Origin: Armillaria gallica
Taxonomy: Eukaryota; Basidiomycota; Agaricomycetes; Agaricales; Physalacriaceae
Length of the DNA stretch: 64,000 nucleotides
Direction of reading: 5' to 3'
NCBI GenBank assembly: GCA_037576215.1
Contig: JBANDB010000002.1
Span: forward strand, 868,001 to 932,000
Both the position numbers and the translations under genes were made by a program. Below, one piece after another: positions 43,984-55,021 of this stretch; position 1 is the first letter of the stretch, and every line of letters starts with the position of its first letter. Under the pieces are notes generated by a model, which saw nothing but the letters and a program-made list of their open reading frames with translations, had not been told where the DNA came from and did not search any database.

Positions 43984-44805
43984 CTACAATGCCATTACTT
44001 CGTTGTGTGAAATATAAGCAGAAAGCGCTTGAGCCATATTAGCATTGGCCGTAGCGGGAATTTGATTGAACGGGAACGTTCCACATTCATTCTTGAAGTG
44101 GCCCTTCTGTCCACACGTGTGGCAAGTGATGGTGGAACGGTCAATTGGTGCGCGGCGAGCAGAAGCAAGAAGTGCTTGATCCGATGCCATCGATGAGCTT
44201 GAAATGGCAGTAGCATGGTCATGCTCTTCCTTCTGGCGGACTTCCTCGTTGAAAATGCGCGAGATGACATACTCGAGTTTGTTGTGGCTGGGGTGAGAAT
44301 CGAGCGCAATGATAAGGGATTCGTACGATAAGGGAAGGGTTTCCATGATGATGGCGATGACTTGGCGATCTGAGCAATCTTCTCCGAGCGACTTGAGCTT
44401 GTCGACCGTGCTCTGGATCATCCCAATGTGGTCCCGCAAACTAACTCCTTCCTCAGCCTTCTTCATCCTAAACAACTGCCTCCATGTTGCGACAATGCTA
44501 CCCAGACCCGTCGTGGTGTGGTATTGCTCAAGGGCATCCCAGGCCATCTTGGAGGTGGTAGCGGGGCGAGTAAGGTGGTACTGGGACTTGTGAACGTTGC
44601 CGACAACGGTAGCCAGCGCTTCCTCGTCCTTCCTAACCCACGCCTTCACCGTGACATGATTTGGAGATCCTAGGGGCTTGGGGTCATTCCCATTGACGAT
44701 GTCCCAAAGCCTCTTCTTGATGAGCTGGAGCTTCTGGGCATAAGCCCAGTCATAGTAGTTGGTGTTGTCGAGTTTCTCGACGTCATATTTTGAATCGGAA
44801 GGCAT
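43984..44805 (-). CDS. gag: Copia-type Gag (UBN2/retrotran_gag-like) with zinc knuckle
   Basis: Nucleocapsid-forming protein of the surrounding element. From the chosen start (MPSDSKYDVEKLDNTNYYDW) it runs 273 residues to TAG at 43,984. The features are LDNTNYYDWAYAQKLQLIKK (the typical Copia Gag N-terminus), WDALEQYH near residues 90-100, and the block VDKLKSLGEDCSDRQVIAII. A CCHC knuckle CHTCGQKGHFKNEC lies near the C-terminus for RNA binding. The open frame extends upstream to 44,913, but that extension is hydrophobic and lies in the leader. The frame is intact, so the protein could still be made and packaged by an autonomous relative. Confidence 0.88.
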   Translation of the reverse strand: MPSDSKYDVEKLDNTNYYDWAYAQKLQLIKKRLWDIVNGNDPKPLGSPNHVTVKAWVRKDEEALATVVGNVHKSQYHLTRPATTSKMAWDALEQYHTTTGLGSIVATWRQLFRMKKAEEGVSLRDHIGMIQSTVDKLKSLGEDCSDRQVIAIIMETLPLSYESLIIALDSHPSHNKLEYVISRIFNEEVRQKEEHDHATAISSSSMASDQALLASARRAPIDRSTITCHTCGQKGHFKNECGTFPFNQIPATANANMAQALSAYISHNEVMAL

Positions 44806-45024
44806 AGTGATGATGATAATGAGAACGATATAGAATAAAGCACAGATAGGCACGAATGATGGCACAGTTATAGGCACGATGATGGCACGGTTTAGGCACA
44901 AGACACAAGGCACGAGAGTCGGAGCCGTGGATCTACTGACGGCGAGAACGACGAGGTGAAGACAATAATATAGGGGTCAAACGAATGCGAGTTAAGAAGT
45001 TAGAGGGGCACGGGGCCCATAACC

Positions 45025-45221
45025 TGTTGGGAATAGGCGTCGGCAGGGGAAATGAACGTGGTGGTAGTGGCTTGAACGAAGGTATATTCCGGTATAAATA
45101 CGCAGTAGGTGGTGGTACAAAGCCAAGTTACCGTGATGATCGATACGAAAATCAAAATAAGGTAAAACAAAAAAAACGGCGTAGCCGTCAGCCCAGTGGC
45201 TGTGAAACCATATCCTCAACA
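45025..45221 (-). repeat. LTR (5' LTR in element orientation)
   Basis: 197-bp copy of the LTR at 43,649-43,844, differing by one extra A. A TATA-like GTATAAATAC lies within both LTRs. Confidence 0.85.
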
Positions 45222-45226
45222 GGCTT

Positions 45227-46227
45227 GTGCGATACATTGTTGCCTGTGGCATGTTTCCTGCCCTTCATTGACCGCCAAGTTTACCAACACAACTCTATGA
45301 TACAAATCAAAATACTACCAATACAAAGAGCGGTTTTGTTACCCCAAGATCGGTAAAATGACCGCAGCGGAGACTTCTTTCGAAGACAATAGACTTTCCT
45401 TAAATAACTCCAAGTTTCCGACTCCGATTAGTCCCCATTCATCGGATACAGAAGCTCGATATGCACTATGTCGTGACTAAGATGCCGTCAGCTAGTTCAA
45501 GTTGCGCTCGGCCAGCCTGTTGCAGGTCTCAATATAGATTCGAAGGCTGAAAGCCTCAAAAAGTTGAGGATCGTCGCCACGCATATATAAAAACAACTAG
45601 TCTGGGGCAAGCTGCTAGTCGCAACTATGGCAGATAATCGGTTCTAAGCCCACGACCCAGCGGGATGCTTCGATTCGGACATTCTCCATCAACACTAGGT
45701 CGATGACCGACTGTAATTGCGAACGCCTGTCCGGACCATGACCATCGCATACAAACAATAAAGTCGCCTATTCCCGAGTCCAAGTTCGCCGAGACACGAA
45801 TGCCACCTCTAACTGTGTGAGTTTGCAGCACCTCCCACCAGCGGGCACAGCCTTTCAAGATATCAGCACGATTGACTAACTGTATCGTATCGACATTGCT
45901 AATATATCTTGCGTGAAAACGGATCACTCAAACAGTCAAACTCAACTCGGATATGGAGTGAGAGCTAAAGATTGGCCAACTTGAGCCGGTCGATGAATAG
46001 CAAAAGATATTCCCCAGCGACACATCCACAGATCTGCTGAAGAGTGAGGATATTGATATCGAATTGCACTACCGAAGAGTTAGTGCCAGAGGAAATGCTC
46101 CCGCGGGGTCTGATTGTTCAGGCAATTAACCCGCGGATGCATTTCAAGGAAGCGCTCGTTTGAGGAGGACTACGGTCACGCTGTCTCGAACAAAGGCCCC
46201 TATACTGAAGAGGGGCTACAGCGAAAT
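45227..46227. other. Intergenic, no gene seen
   Basis: One kilobase between the Copia element and the S1 promoter. A 100-codon minus-strand frame at 45,625-45,927 matches nothing I know. From about 46,190 on, the sequence is homologous to 57,900 onward (S2 promoter). Confidence 0.45.
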
Positions 46228-46236
46228 AATATAAAT
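46228..46236 (+). promoter_or_regulatory. TATA box of S1
   Basis: AATATAAAT 36 bp before the S1 ATG, within a block also present before S2 (both contain AAGAGGGGCTACA upstream and AGACCAGAAACAACATG at the start). Confidence 0.6.
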
Positions 46237-46271
46237 GCCTGTCAGCCCCCTACTCCTAGACCAGAAACAAC

Positions 46272-46832
46272 ATGAACACCTACCACCACCAGAGCCAATC
46301 AGCCTCATCAATGTCCACCATGACATTGTACAATCATCCACCCTCGTCGTCGTCCACCGAGTCTATCGACTCTCTAAACTTCGCATCTGCGACGACGACG
46401 AGCTCCATACTATCCGCTTCAGATGGAGACGGTCGCAGCCTTCGAGAACGTCGAGGCGTGACATTCTTCATCTCGTTCACCAGACCGAATTTCGGTCCAG
46501 TCATTCCTGCGAAGGGCCATCTCGAACCGAGAGCTGGCTCGCTCCCCCGCAGAAGAAAAGGCCCTGCTCCCAGACCTGCGCCTGCGAAAATTGTAGTAGA
46601 CGCTAACATGGGAGCGGGGTTTTTTAAGTGTTCGCCATCTGATGCTCTACCACTAGCGCGTTGGCGTCATTCACGTTCCTCTACGACGGGTCAAGCTTTG
46701 CCCCCCTTTCCCGTCGCAGGAGGAAGCGCTGGCTTGCAATTCCCAGATAAATGCATGAAAATTGTAGTGCAGAAGGGGAGCGCAGGCCGTGTAGTACGCC
46801 AAAGAATTGCCACGGACTCGTTGATTCAATAG
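46272..46832 (+). CDS. S1: small Ser/Arg-rich protein
   Basis: Open frame of 186 codons starting MNTYHHQSQSASSMSTMTLY. Residues 1-50 are Ser-rich, followed by a conserved core SASDGDGRSLRERRGVTFFI, then GPVIPAKGHLEPRAG, the basic SLPRRRKG and IVVDANMGAGFF. It is a paralogue of S2 (57,994-58,350) with high identity through MGAGFF. After that point S1 stays open for 68 more codons, whereas S2 has one extra base giving TAA at once. The downstream sequence is nevertheless conserved in both copies (near CAATGCATGAAAATTGTA), so part of the extension may be intron or 3' UTR. No known family, signal peptide or membrane segment. Confidence 0.6.
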   Translation: MNTYHHQSQSASSMSTMTLYNHPPSSSSTESIDSLNFASATTTSSILSASDGDGRSLRERRGVTFFISFTRPNFGPVIPAKGHLEPRAGSLPRRRKGPAPRPAPAKIVVDANMGAGFFKCSPSDALPLARWRHSRSSTTGQALPPFPVAGGSAGLQFPDKCMKIVVQKGSAGRVVRQRIATDSLIQ

Positions 46833-47939
46833 AATTCTGTCTTATTTTCTTCATGCATTCGAGTGAGTCAATATCTAAGGACGACGTCAGATAGTATTCA
46901 AGGGGGCACGGTAGAGCAGAGACTGGCCCTCGAGTCGCTGGAATACTCATATCCTGGTACGTAGATGAATGTCCTTGACTGAGCTGAAGTCCCGATGCCT
47001 ATGCAGCCACGACGTGAAGGAGCGATAGATAGCTCCGCCTGCAGTGAAATGAGATGATGCTAGACAATGCGTAGTAATGGAGCTCCACAAGCATCATCCT
47101 CAACTAGTGAACAACCGCTGCGACGCCCAATTCATGAAGTTGCACTTGCATTGATCGCCACAATCTTAAATCTGAGCGGGAAATGTATATCGAATCGAAC
47201 CAATGACTTGCGGTCGTCCGGCAGCCACATTTGCTCCATGAGAACACGAAAAATTGTCCGGCACATGTATTCCCATTCAGCCTACAACAAAATCAACAAT
47301 TTGTAGCCAATGAAGATGAAAAGAGAGCCCGCCTATGCCCAGTGCTGAAAAATCCTCAAGGTCGAGACCAAGTCGAGACACGCGAGGAATGGCTACCAAT
47401 ATCACGAAGGACACGTTTTCAGCATCGCCGGTAGAGACATCTTTCTGAAAGGCTCTACAGCAATGGTGACGATGATAACGAAGACGTTGGAATCGTGGTG
47501 GTGGTTGGAGTGCAAGAAGGTATGGACGACCGGCAGAGTCGGCCCGCCCTCCGAGGTCTTGATTCTACTTTCACTTTTTTCAATGCCCTTTTATCATTTA
47601 GAATGTATTCACGCCGTTCCTGGAGACTGGCTGGTGTCAATGAGGAAACACTCTCCGCGATTCGAACGTCAAGCATGATTGTTCTTGGTCTTCAAGTTGT
47701 TTTGAGCAAAATTTGCTCCAGTGCTCTTTAGTTTTCGTGTCTACTGCGTACCATATTATGGCCGGCACCTTTGCGACCGTGGAGCCCTAGTACTGCGCGC
47801 AGGGCAAAAATTTAGGAACCTTCAACATTATTTAGGCATTCGCTAAGCCTTCTGCTGCTGCTGGAAATATTCTGGATCTCGTTCTTTTCCAATCGCATCG
47901 GATCACTAGATGTACCTTAATCATTGACGAGATGTATAT
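46833..47939. other. Intergenic with repeated P450-downstream segment
   Basis: The part at 47,380-47,740 is related to 50,860-51,320 and 54,600-54,960, each lying downstream of a P450 stop. Common strings are CACGAAGGACACGTT and GTGGTGGT...GCAAG. Short frames are present, no gene assigned. Confidence 0.5.
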
Positions 47940-50090
47940 CTACATTCGTATACGCTTCCTGAACAGCACCTTACTACTCTGATTCGGGTACTGACCACCG
48001 GAGAACCACATAGACGGGGGAACCTTGTCCATCTTTACGTCAAAGTTCATGAGGACGTAGGACATGAGAGCCTTTAATTCGTTGACTGCGAAGAAGCGGC
48101 CGGGACTATAAACATAAGTCGACATCAGATTCGAGTAGGCACCAGAGTATAGAGCTGTACGCACCATGCTGAGCGTCCATGGCCAAAGAAAACAAAATCC
48201 AGACTCGGCGTGACCATCTGGTGGCGAATACTCTCTCCTTCTTGTTTCCTCCTTTCAGAGAACCTCCAAGGTTTGAACTCCAATGGATCTTCATAGTTCT
48301 CCTTTCGTAGGAAAGCTGGTTAGGAAGACCGTCATGACCATGAGACTTTCTCGTACCTTGTCCAAATGTGTGCACAAAGCAGCCACGGCAATATGACTCC
48401 CAGCGGGAACAACCGTCCCGTCCGAAAACACAAAGTCCTTCCGAGCTACTCGATCCATTACAACTTTGCTTGATGGTCAGAGCGAATATCGAATGTGACA
48501 AGAGGCACGACTCACAGACGCCCAAGTCACCGTACAGTCGCTGTGCTTCCTTCAAGAAACTGTCGAGCTGGTTCATCTTACCCATTGCAGCTTTCGTATT
48601 TCCTTCTTCTTTGATCACAGATTCCACCTCAGTCCGGAGAGTTTTAACGTATTCAGGATGCGCAGCTAACGCGTACAGAGCAGTAGTGAACGCCTGTAAG
48701 CACGTCAGCTGGGGTTTTCGAATACGTGACTTAGCTTACATTAGATGTTGTGTGGATGGCTCCCAAGTTCGTAAAGAGCATCTTAGTGCACAAACTCCGT
48801 ACTGTGCGCCTTTCTTCGTTACCATTGGACGCATCGAGCAACCACGAGAGCATGACATTCTACCGTGACATAAGGTAAAGAGTCGGAACCAGACTGGACA
48901 ACGTCCTTACCGGTTTTCCTGGCCAATCTTTGCCATGGATCTTCTCCTGGTACAGCCGTTCCTGGATGGTCTGACCGAAGAACTTCTCAGCCTTGGCCGT
49001 AGCCCGCCGACGAGGGGTGACAATAGATCCCACAAGTCTGAATATATGGAGCGATAGTTGACTATGCTCTAAACAATAGTGAACTCGAACAGCTTACGGT
49101 TTCATGAACATCGGGAAAAGGTTGATAATCCGAGCGCAGACGAAGACATCGATAGTAAAATCGATATTGAGTTTGAGGTAGTCGGGGTTGCGACCTTAAC
49201 GGGGAGTTCGTACAAAAAACCCTACTATCGGGAGGGCACTACTCACAGAGAGGAAGTCCTACAAACATCCTGTTGCTTGCTCGGCATATAATTTGTAGGA
49301 TCTTTTCATAGGCGGGGACCTCAATCCAGTCTATAGTAGCGTCAGCTTGAGCACCTAAGAGCACCGCTAAGTTTCATACCTTCGGTCATCGGCACATTGT
49401 CTATGAACGCCGCTTTTATCTCATCCTGCACATCCGCGAAACAGGTGGAGATGTTACGGGTAAAGGCGCCTCGTATGACTTCCGCAAGATCATAAGGGTT
49501 GGCACCGATGGAGCGGTCAATGGTATAGTCCGTCTGCAAAAGCTATAACCGTCGTTATGTCAATAACGTCATTCCCTATGCACTGGAAAGAGAAGACTGA
49601 CATCTACAAACGCATCCGCGGAAGAGAGTTGCTCGAGGGTCGCCTTTCGGATGTCATTGATCTTCTCTGGCCCACTGACGACAACCATCCATTTGTCGAG
49701 TAAGGGTACTTTGAACACGGATCCATAGTACTATTCGCAACAAGTCAATTCACCGCGTGGGGAGATGAACCAATACACACCGTTTTGTGACCTTCTTGAA
49801 TGATTTCCTTTGCATGGCGAATGAATTTGAAAGCATCTATCCAAGATGTTATAATTCCGGATGACCCGACCGTAGGAATGGCTTTCAGCTGTGATGTGAT
49901 AAGTATATAACAGAACTCAAGTAGCGTAATCTCTCACCTTCGCTCTGGTGATTAAGGCCTTTCGAAGTTGGAATGCAAGCAGAAACACGGTGGCTATACC
50001 CAGCAGTAAGGTTTTATCCATCTGTCGTGCGAGATCTGTGTATTCTTCGAGGGCTATTTGTTGTGCAAGAAAAGCCTGGGATGTTCTCAT
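47940..50090 (-). CDS. Cytochrome P450 monooxygenase 1
   Basis: About 12 exons encode a class-II-type fungal P450 resembling the ent-kaurene-oxidase-like group of basidiomycetes. There is an N-terminal membrane anchor (LLLGIATVFLLAFQLRKALI), then IPTVGSSGIITSWIDAFKFI and VFKVPLLDKWMVVVSGPEKI. The I-helix region is LGAIHTTSNAFTTALYALA and the K-helix ExxR is EAQR in SFLKEAQRLYG. Next come FKPWRFSE and the heme loop FFGHGRSAC|PGRFF (about 48,095-48,195), split by an intron after the Cys codon's second base. It ends FRKRIRM. The codon aligned with the start of P450-2 (ATGGCC) is ATAGCC here. The upstream in-frame ATG at 50090 abuts the TATA box, so the true start may be lost or moved to MDKTLLL. 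Otherwise intact. Substrate unknown. Confidence 0.75.
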
Positions 50091-51676
50091 TTATATACGA
50101 ACCATGACTCTGAGAATGTCTGCTCCCGGCTCCGAATACGCCTCGGAGTCAGAAGTGCTAAAATAGATTGCGGTTGTTAGACTGCTTTCCACCCGGGAAT
50201 CCGGGATACAACCGATGACTCACCTTGTTCCACGCCATCCACGACAGGGCTAGCCAAGGGTCCAACAAGTGTACAGAGCTCTTTCTTCCGTGCTTAGTCA
50301 TTCCGATTTGTGGCAGTTCCCAGCGCCTGCAATCCATTCTGAAGAGAACATAACGGAGAGGTAGGCTGCTTGGCGTTATGACATTTTTTGGAAGGGGGAC
50401 GGGAAGGGCCCAGGGAGACATCCTATTTGACTTGAAAAGATTATCCTACAGCTAAATAAATTCAGGGCTTTAAGAGTAAAACTATGACAGCACGACACAC
50501 CGAATGACAAAGTGGCCGTACCAAACGCGTCAGTATTCACGAACACGGCTTAAGGGTATATACAAGATCATTCCCCAGCACCCGCATACCGGCATTATCC
50601 ATTACTGACTTGCATTTGTTTGCACACACTACAGTCTGTTGGACTGGGGCGTAATGCTATATCAACTTGCTCCCGCAGGTTTCGATTACCAACACATTGA
50701 CTTTCTATGCCAAGGATCTCTGTTTCGTTTCATGGCTGCCGTGAAAATGATTCAGAACGCGATTTTTTGCTCAACCCACAACAGATCAGTAAATTCTAGT
50801 CAATGAAGAGGCCCGGGAGGAGCTTACCTAGGCCATGGTTCTTTAATGGCTTCGCGAAATCTGAAAGGCACGAGAGGGCTGGTAGTCACTGTCGCGAAGG
50901 ATATGTTAACGGCATCAATATAAGCATAATTTTGAGCGGCTCTATAGAATAGCTGCATAGCAATGGCAGCGAAGGCATCGGACCATGGTGGTGGTCACTG
51001 CAAGAAGCGATGATGTTGGCCGGCGGACCCGGGCCGACCTTCGATCGGTCCTCTATCCATGGATTCAGTTAAAAAGCGTTTGTTGGCTGAAGGAAACCCT
51101 CACTAGATATCGAGCATAAGTCTAGACTTATGATTGCCCCTACAAGGAATCAGCGTCGGTGTAAGGGACCCTCAAGGCTCAGTTTGAATCCCCTATGATG
51201 TCGTTCCACACGGTGAACCACACAGGCCTCCTTCTCTTTTTCGGTGCTCTCTTATCATTTAGAATGTATTCTGACCTTTCCAGGGGACTCGTCAATGTTA
51301 ATGATCCATTTAAACCTCACCCGATCCGAACATCGTACTAATTGTTCTTCTGCTGTTCCTCTGCTGTTTTCCTAGCACCACGTCTACCGAATACTATAGC
51401 CTGCATTGAAACAGCTTGGAGAGTTAGTACTGTGCGCAGGATAAGGATGGAACCTTGGTAGGTTGGGAGTGTATTACCTGTGCATCGCATACGCGGGCTT
51501 TTCCTTTCAAAACACAGATAGAATCATGATCTGAAGAAGTCCTTGAACTTTGGCATTTAGGTATGGGTTAAATACGCTAAGTTGTCTCTAACTGCTGGGA
51601 TATTTATCTATGGATCTTTCACCTAACCGCATGGGATCCGCCACACCAATAGCATGCCCTGATCATTAACGAGATA
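50091..51676. other. Intergenic P450-1/P450-2
   Basis: Contains the P450-1 TATA box (TATATAA, 50,091-50,097, minus) and the second copy of the P450-downstream segment (about 50,860-51,320). Small frames at 50,158-50,421 and elsewhere are unsupported. Confidence 0.5.
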
Positions 51677-53809
51677 TTATGATATACATGCACGCCTTCG
51701 GAATAGCACCTTACTACTCTGATTCGGGAACTGATTAGCGGAGAACCACATAGACGAGGGAACTCGGTCCATCTTCACGTCGAAGTTCATGAGGACGTAG
51801 GACATGAGAGTCTTTAATTCGTTGACAGCGAAGAAGCGACCTGGACTATAAACAAGAGTCGATATCAGATATGAGTAGGCATCGGAGTGTAGATCTGTAT
51901 GCACCATGCCGATCGTCCATGGCCAAAGAAAACAAAATCTAGACTCGGCGTGGCCATCTGGTGGCGAATACTCTCCCCTTCTTGTTTCCTCCTTTCAGAG
52001 AACCTCCACGGACGGAATTCCAACGGTTTTTCGTAGTTCTCCTATATGGAATGTCCTATAAGGAGGAGCATAATGGTAAAAGCTCGCTCGTACCTCGTCT
52101 AGATGCGTGCACAAAGAAGCCACGGCGATTTGACTCCCAGCGGGAACAACCGTCCCGTCCGAAAACACAAAGTCCTTCCGAGCTGCTCGACGCATTGCAA
52201 CTTGCTCGATGATCAGAACGAATATTGAAATGAACGTTCCAAGAAGAGACGACTCACAGACGCCGATGTCACCGTATAGTCGCTGAGCTTCCTTCAAGAA
52301 ACTGTCGAGCTGATTCATCTTACCCATTGCAGCTTTCGTGTTTCCTTCTTCTTTGATCACAGATTCCACCTCATTCCGGAGAGTTTCAACGTATTCAGGA
52401 TGCGCAGCTAACGCGTACAGAGCAGTAGTAAATGTCTATAGGCACAGTCAGCTGGAGCTCTCAATCCATAGTTCAGCTTACATTAGATGTTGTGTGGATG
52501 GCTGTCAAGTTCATGAGGAGCATCCTAGTGCACAAACTTCGTACTGTGCGCCTTTCTTCGTCACCATTAGTCGCGTCGAGCAGCCACGAGAGCATGTCAT
52601 TCTACTGCGGCATGAGACAAACTGTTGGCGTAACTGAGACTGAGCAACTTCCTTACCGGTTTTCCTGGCCAATCTTTGCCATGCGTCTTCTCCTGGTGTA
52701 GTCGTTCCTGGATGGTCTGACCAAGGAATTTCTCGGTCTTGGCGGTAGCCCGCCGTCGAGGCGTGAAGATAAATCCCACGATTCTGAATATGTGAAGGGA
52801 CAGTTAACTATGAACTGAGCCATAGAGAGCTCGATCGACCTACGGCTTCATGAACGATGGGAAAAGGTTGATAATTTGAGCACAGGTGAAAACACCAATA
52901 GTGAAGTCGATATTAAGTTTGAGATAGTCGGGGTTCCGGCCTTAATCATGAGTTCGTACCGAGAAGCCATCGGGACAAGGGCGTTACTCACAGAGTGGAA
53001 GTCCGACAAACATCCGGTTGCTTGCTCGGCATACAATTTGTAAGATCGTGTGATGGGCAGGGATCTCAATCCAGTCTAAAGTGATATTAGCCTGAGCACC
53101 TTGAAGCGCTGCCAGGTTTTGTACCTTCAGTCATTGGTATGTTGTCTCTGAAAGCCGCTTTGATCTCGTCCTGAACGTCCGCGAAACAAGTAGCGATGTT
53201 GCGGGTAAAGGCGCCTCGTACGACCTCTACATGATAAGTGTCAGCACCGATGGAGCTACCAATAGTATAGTCCATCTGTAAAAGCTATAATCGTTGTTAT
53301 TTCAATCACGATATTCCACGCGCACTAGAAAGAGCCAGCACTCACATCTACAGTCGCCTCCGTGGAAGATAATTGCTCGAAGGACGACTTTCGGATGTCA
53401 TTGATCTTCTCTGGCCCGCTGACCACAGTCATCCATTTGTCGAGCAAGGGCACTTTGAACATGGACCTATAGTGCTGTTCACAACGGGTCAATTCACCGC
53501 GCACGGGGATGAACCAATACACACCATTTTATGACCCTCCTGAACGATTTCTTTTGCGTGGTGAACGAATTTGAAAGCATCTATCCAAGACGTGATGATA
53601 CCGGATGACCCGACCGTAGGAATGGCTTTCAGCTGCGATGTGATGAGTATATAGTAGGATAAAATAGCCCAACCTTTCACCTTTGTTCTGGTGATTAAAG
53701 TCTTTTGAAGCTGGAATACAAGTAGAAACACAGCGAATATAGCCAGACTGTATAGCAGTAAGGTTTGATTGATCTGTCGTGCAAGATTAGTGTATTCTTC
53801 GAGGGCCAT
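51677..53809 (-). CDS. Cytochrome P450 monooxygenase 2
   Basis: Tandem paralogue of P450-1 with the same exon layout. It starts MALEEYTNLARQINQTLLLY followed by the anchor SLAIFAVFLLVFQLQKTLI. Then come IPTVGSSGIITSWIDAFKFV, FKVPLLDKWMTVVSGPEKIN, IDWIE-region IVCRASNRMFVGLPL, NPDYLKLNIDFTIGVFTCAQ, the K-helix EAQR, SDGTVVPAGSQIAVASLCTH, the heme loop FFGHGRSAC|PGRFFAVNEL (about 51,835-51,935) and the end LFRRRACIS. TATATAA at 53,841-53,847 lies about 35 bp before the ATG, which decides the start. All exons I joined stay in frame. Probably ER-anchored and dependent on P450 reductase, as is usual for the family; substrate unknown. Confidence 0.85.
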
Positions 53810-53840
53810 TTGTTGGACAAAAAACCTGGAAGGCTGCCAT

Positions 53841-53847
53841 TTATATA
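53841..53847 (-). promoter_or_regulatory. TATA box of P450-2
   Basis: TATATAA on the minus strand about 35 bp before the ATG. The same element precedes P450-1, and ATATAAAC precedes P450-3. Confidence 0.6.
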
Positions 53848-55021
53848 CGAACCAGGAAAATGTCCGCTCCAAATATGCACTTCAGATAGATAGATATATA
53901 ACCGGTCGAGGTCCCAATAGGGAACACCGGGGCTCTGTACGGACACGGAACGTGTCATAATCCCCCATGCCGCTGAGATATCCCTACTTGGCAGCCGATG
54001 ACTTTTCACGGGGTTGACGGAATTGCAGGGACTAATCGGTACCATCCAACAAAATGTGGTGATGACTGGTGGATATGCAGCAGCGGCTCTGAAATTAAAC
54101 GAAAGGTGGATGAAAGATACAGGCGAAAATGCGGCGTAATGACGTTGAGATGACGACGAGCAAGTGCGACAGGGCGAAGAGAAACAAAAAATGCAGGGAC
54201 GAAAAAGGTACGGGTATGCAAGTCCCCAGCACCTGCCGGTTATGTACCGCCAGTATTTAGTACCTGCTTGCACGCACCATACACTTCCGTCTCTTGAGTC
54301 TGTTGGGAAGGTACTATGCAGCGAGTTGCTGTATTATTATAAATAGGTCCGGAGAAGGAACAGCTCACCATCATCACCGATGCTTCTTCCCCAAAGCCAC
54401 TACCAATTGTTCTCCACTTGAAGCTTTTAATGTTCAAATGTTCATGCATGGATGGAGCAATTCTCGTCGTGTCTTCTCCATCAGCAAGTCCACCTAAGCC
54501 CAGGTTCGCCCGTTCCACAGTGGGGTGTGGCGGAAGATCCTATGCTCCTTGTAGCAACCCGTGGAGTCAAAAAAGAAGAAAAATTTGCCTAGACCCTGGC
54601 TTTGTTCCTTGGTGAGACGGCTGAGAAATCCAGAACGACGACCGAATGTCACGAAGGACACGTTAACGACGTCTGTATAAGAATTGTCCTGGACGAGTCT
54701 TGAGCATAGGCTACATAGATGGCGGCGATGACAATAAAGACGTAGGAACGATGGTGGTGGTCATTGCAAGACGCGATTAACGGGTGGTCGGACCGACCTC
54801 CGATCGGAGTCCTCTCGCTCTAGCCTCTCTCTCCATCGGTTTCGACCGCGGATTCACGCACTTAGTAAAGAAACCCTCATTGAATGTAGAGCACAATTCT
54901 TCTCTCCTCCGACCTGTTGTTTTCGCTCTCTTGTTGTCTCGTAGATAAACGGTCTGAGGTGGTTTCGACTTCATGTCTGGGAGCATTAGCACTGTATCTC
55001 GTTCGTCTCCGGCCTGATCAT
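53848..55021. other. Intergenic P450-2/P450-3
   Basis: Contains the third copy of the P450-downstream segment (about 54,600-54,960). Open frames at 54,164-54,615 overlap in several phases and are not supported. Confidence 0.5.

Larger units (their letters stand above)
43649..45221 (-). mobile_element. Gag-only Copia-type LTR element (non-autonomous)
   Basis: Complete 1,573-bp element with LTRs at 43,649-43,844 (196 bp) and 45,025-45,221 (197 bp). They are identical by eye except for one A in a poly-A run. Ends are TGTTG...CAACA, and a perfect 5-bp duplication GGCTT flanks it (43,644-43,648 and 45,222-45,226). Read on the minus strand, the sequence after the 5' LTR is GGTTATGGGCCC, which resembles the half-tRNA (initiator Met) primer site known from Copia elements. 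The only internal gene is gag (43,984-44,805); no protease, integrase, reverse transcriptase or RNase H is present. Near-identical LTRs point to a recent insertion that needed enzymes from another element. Confidence 0.9.

Noticed and set aside
44985..45356. 123-codon plus-strand frame across the LTR
   Set aside because: Lies within the LTR and flank, antisense to the element; not a gene.
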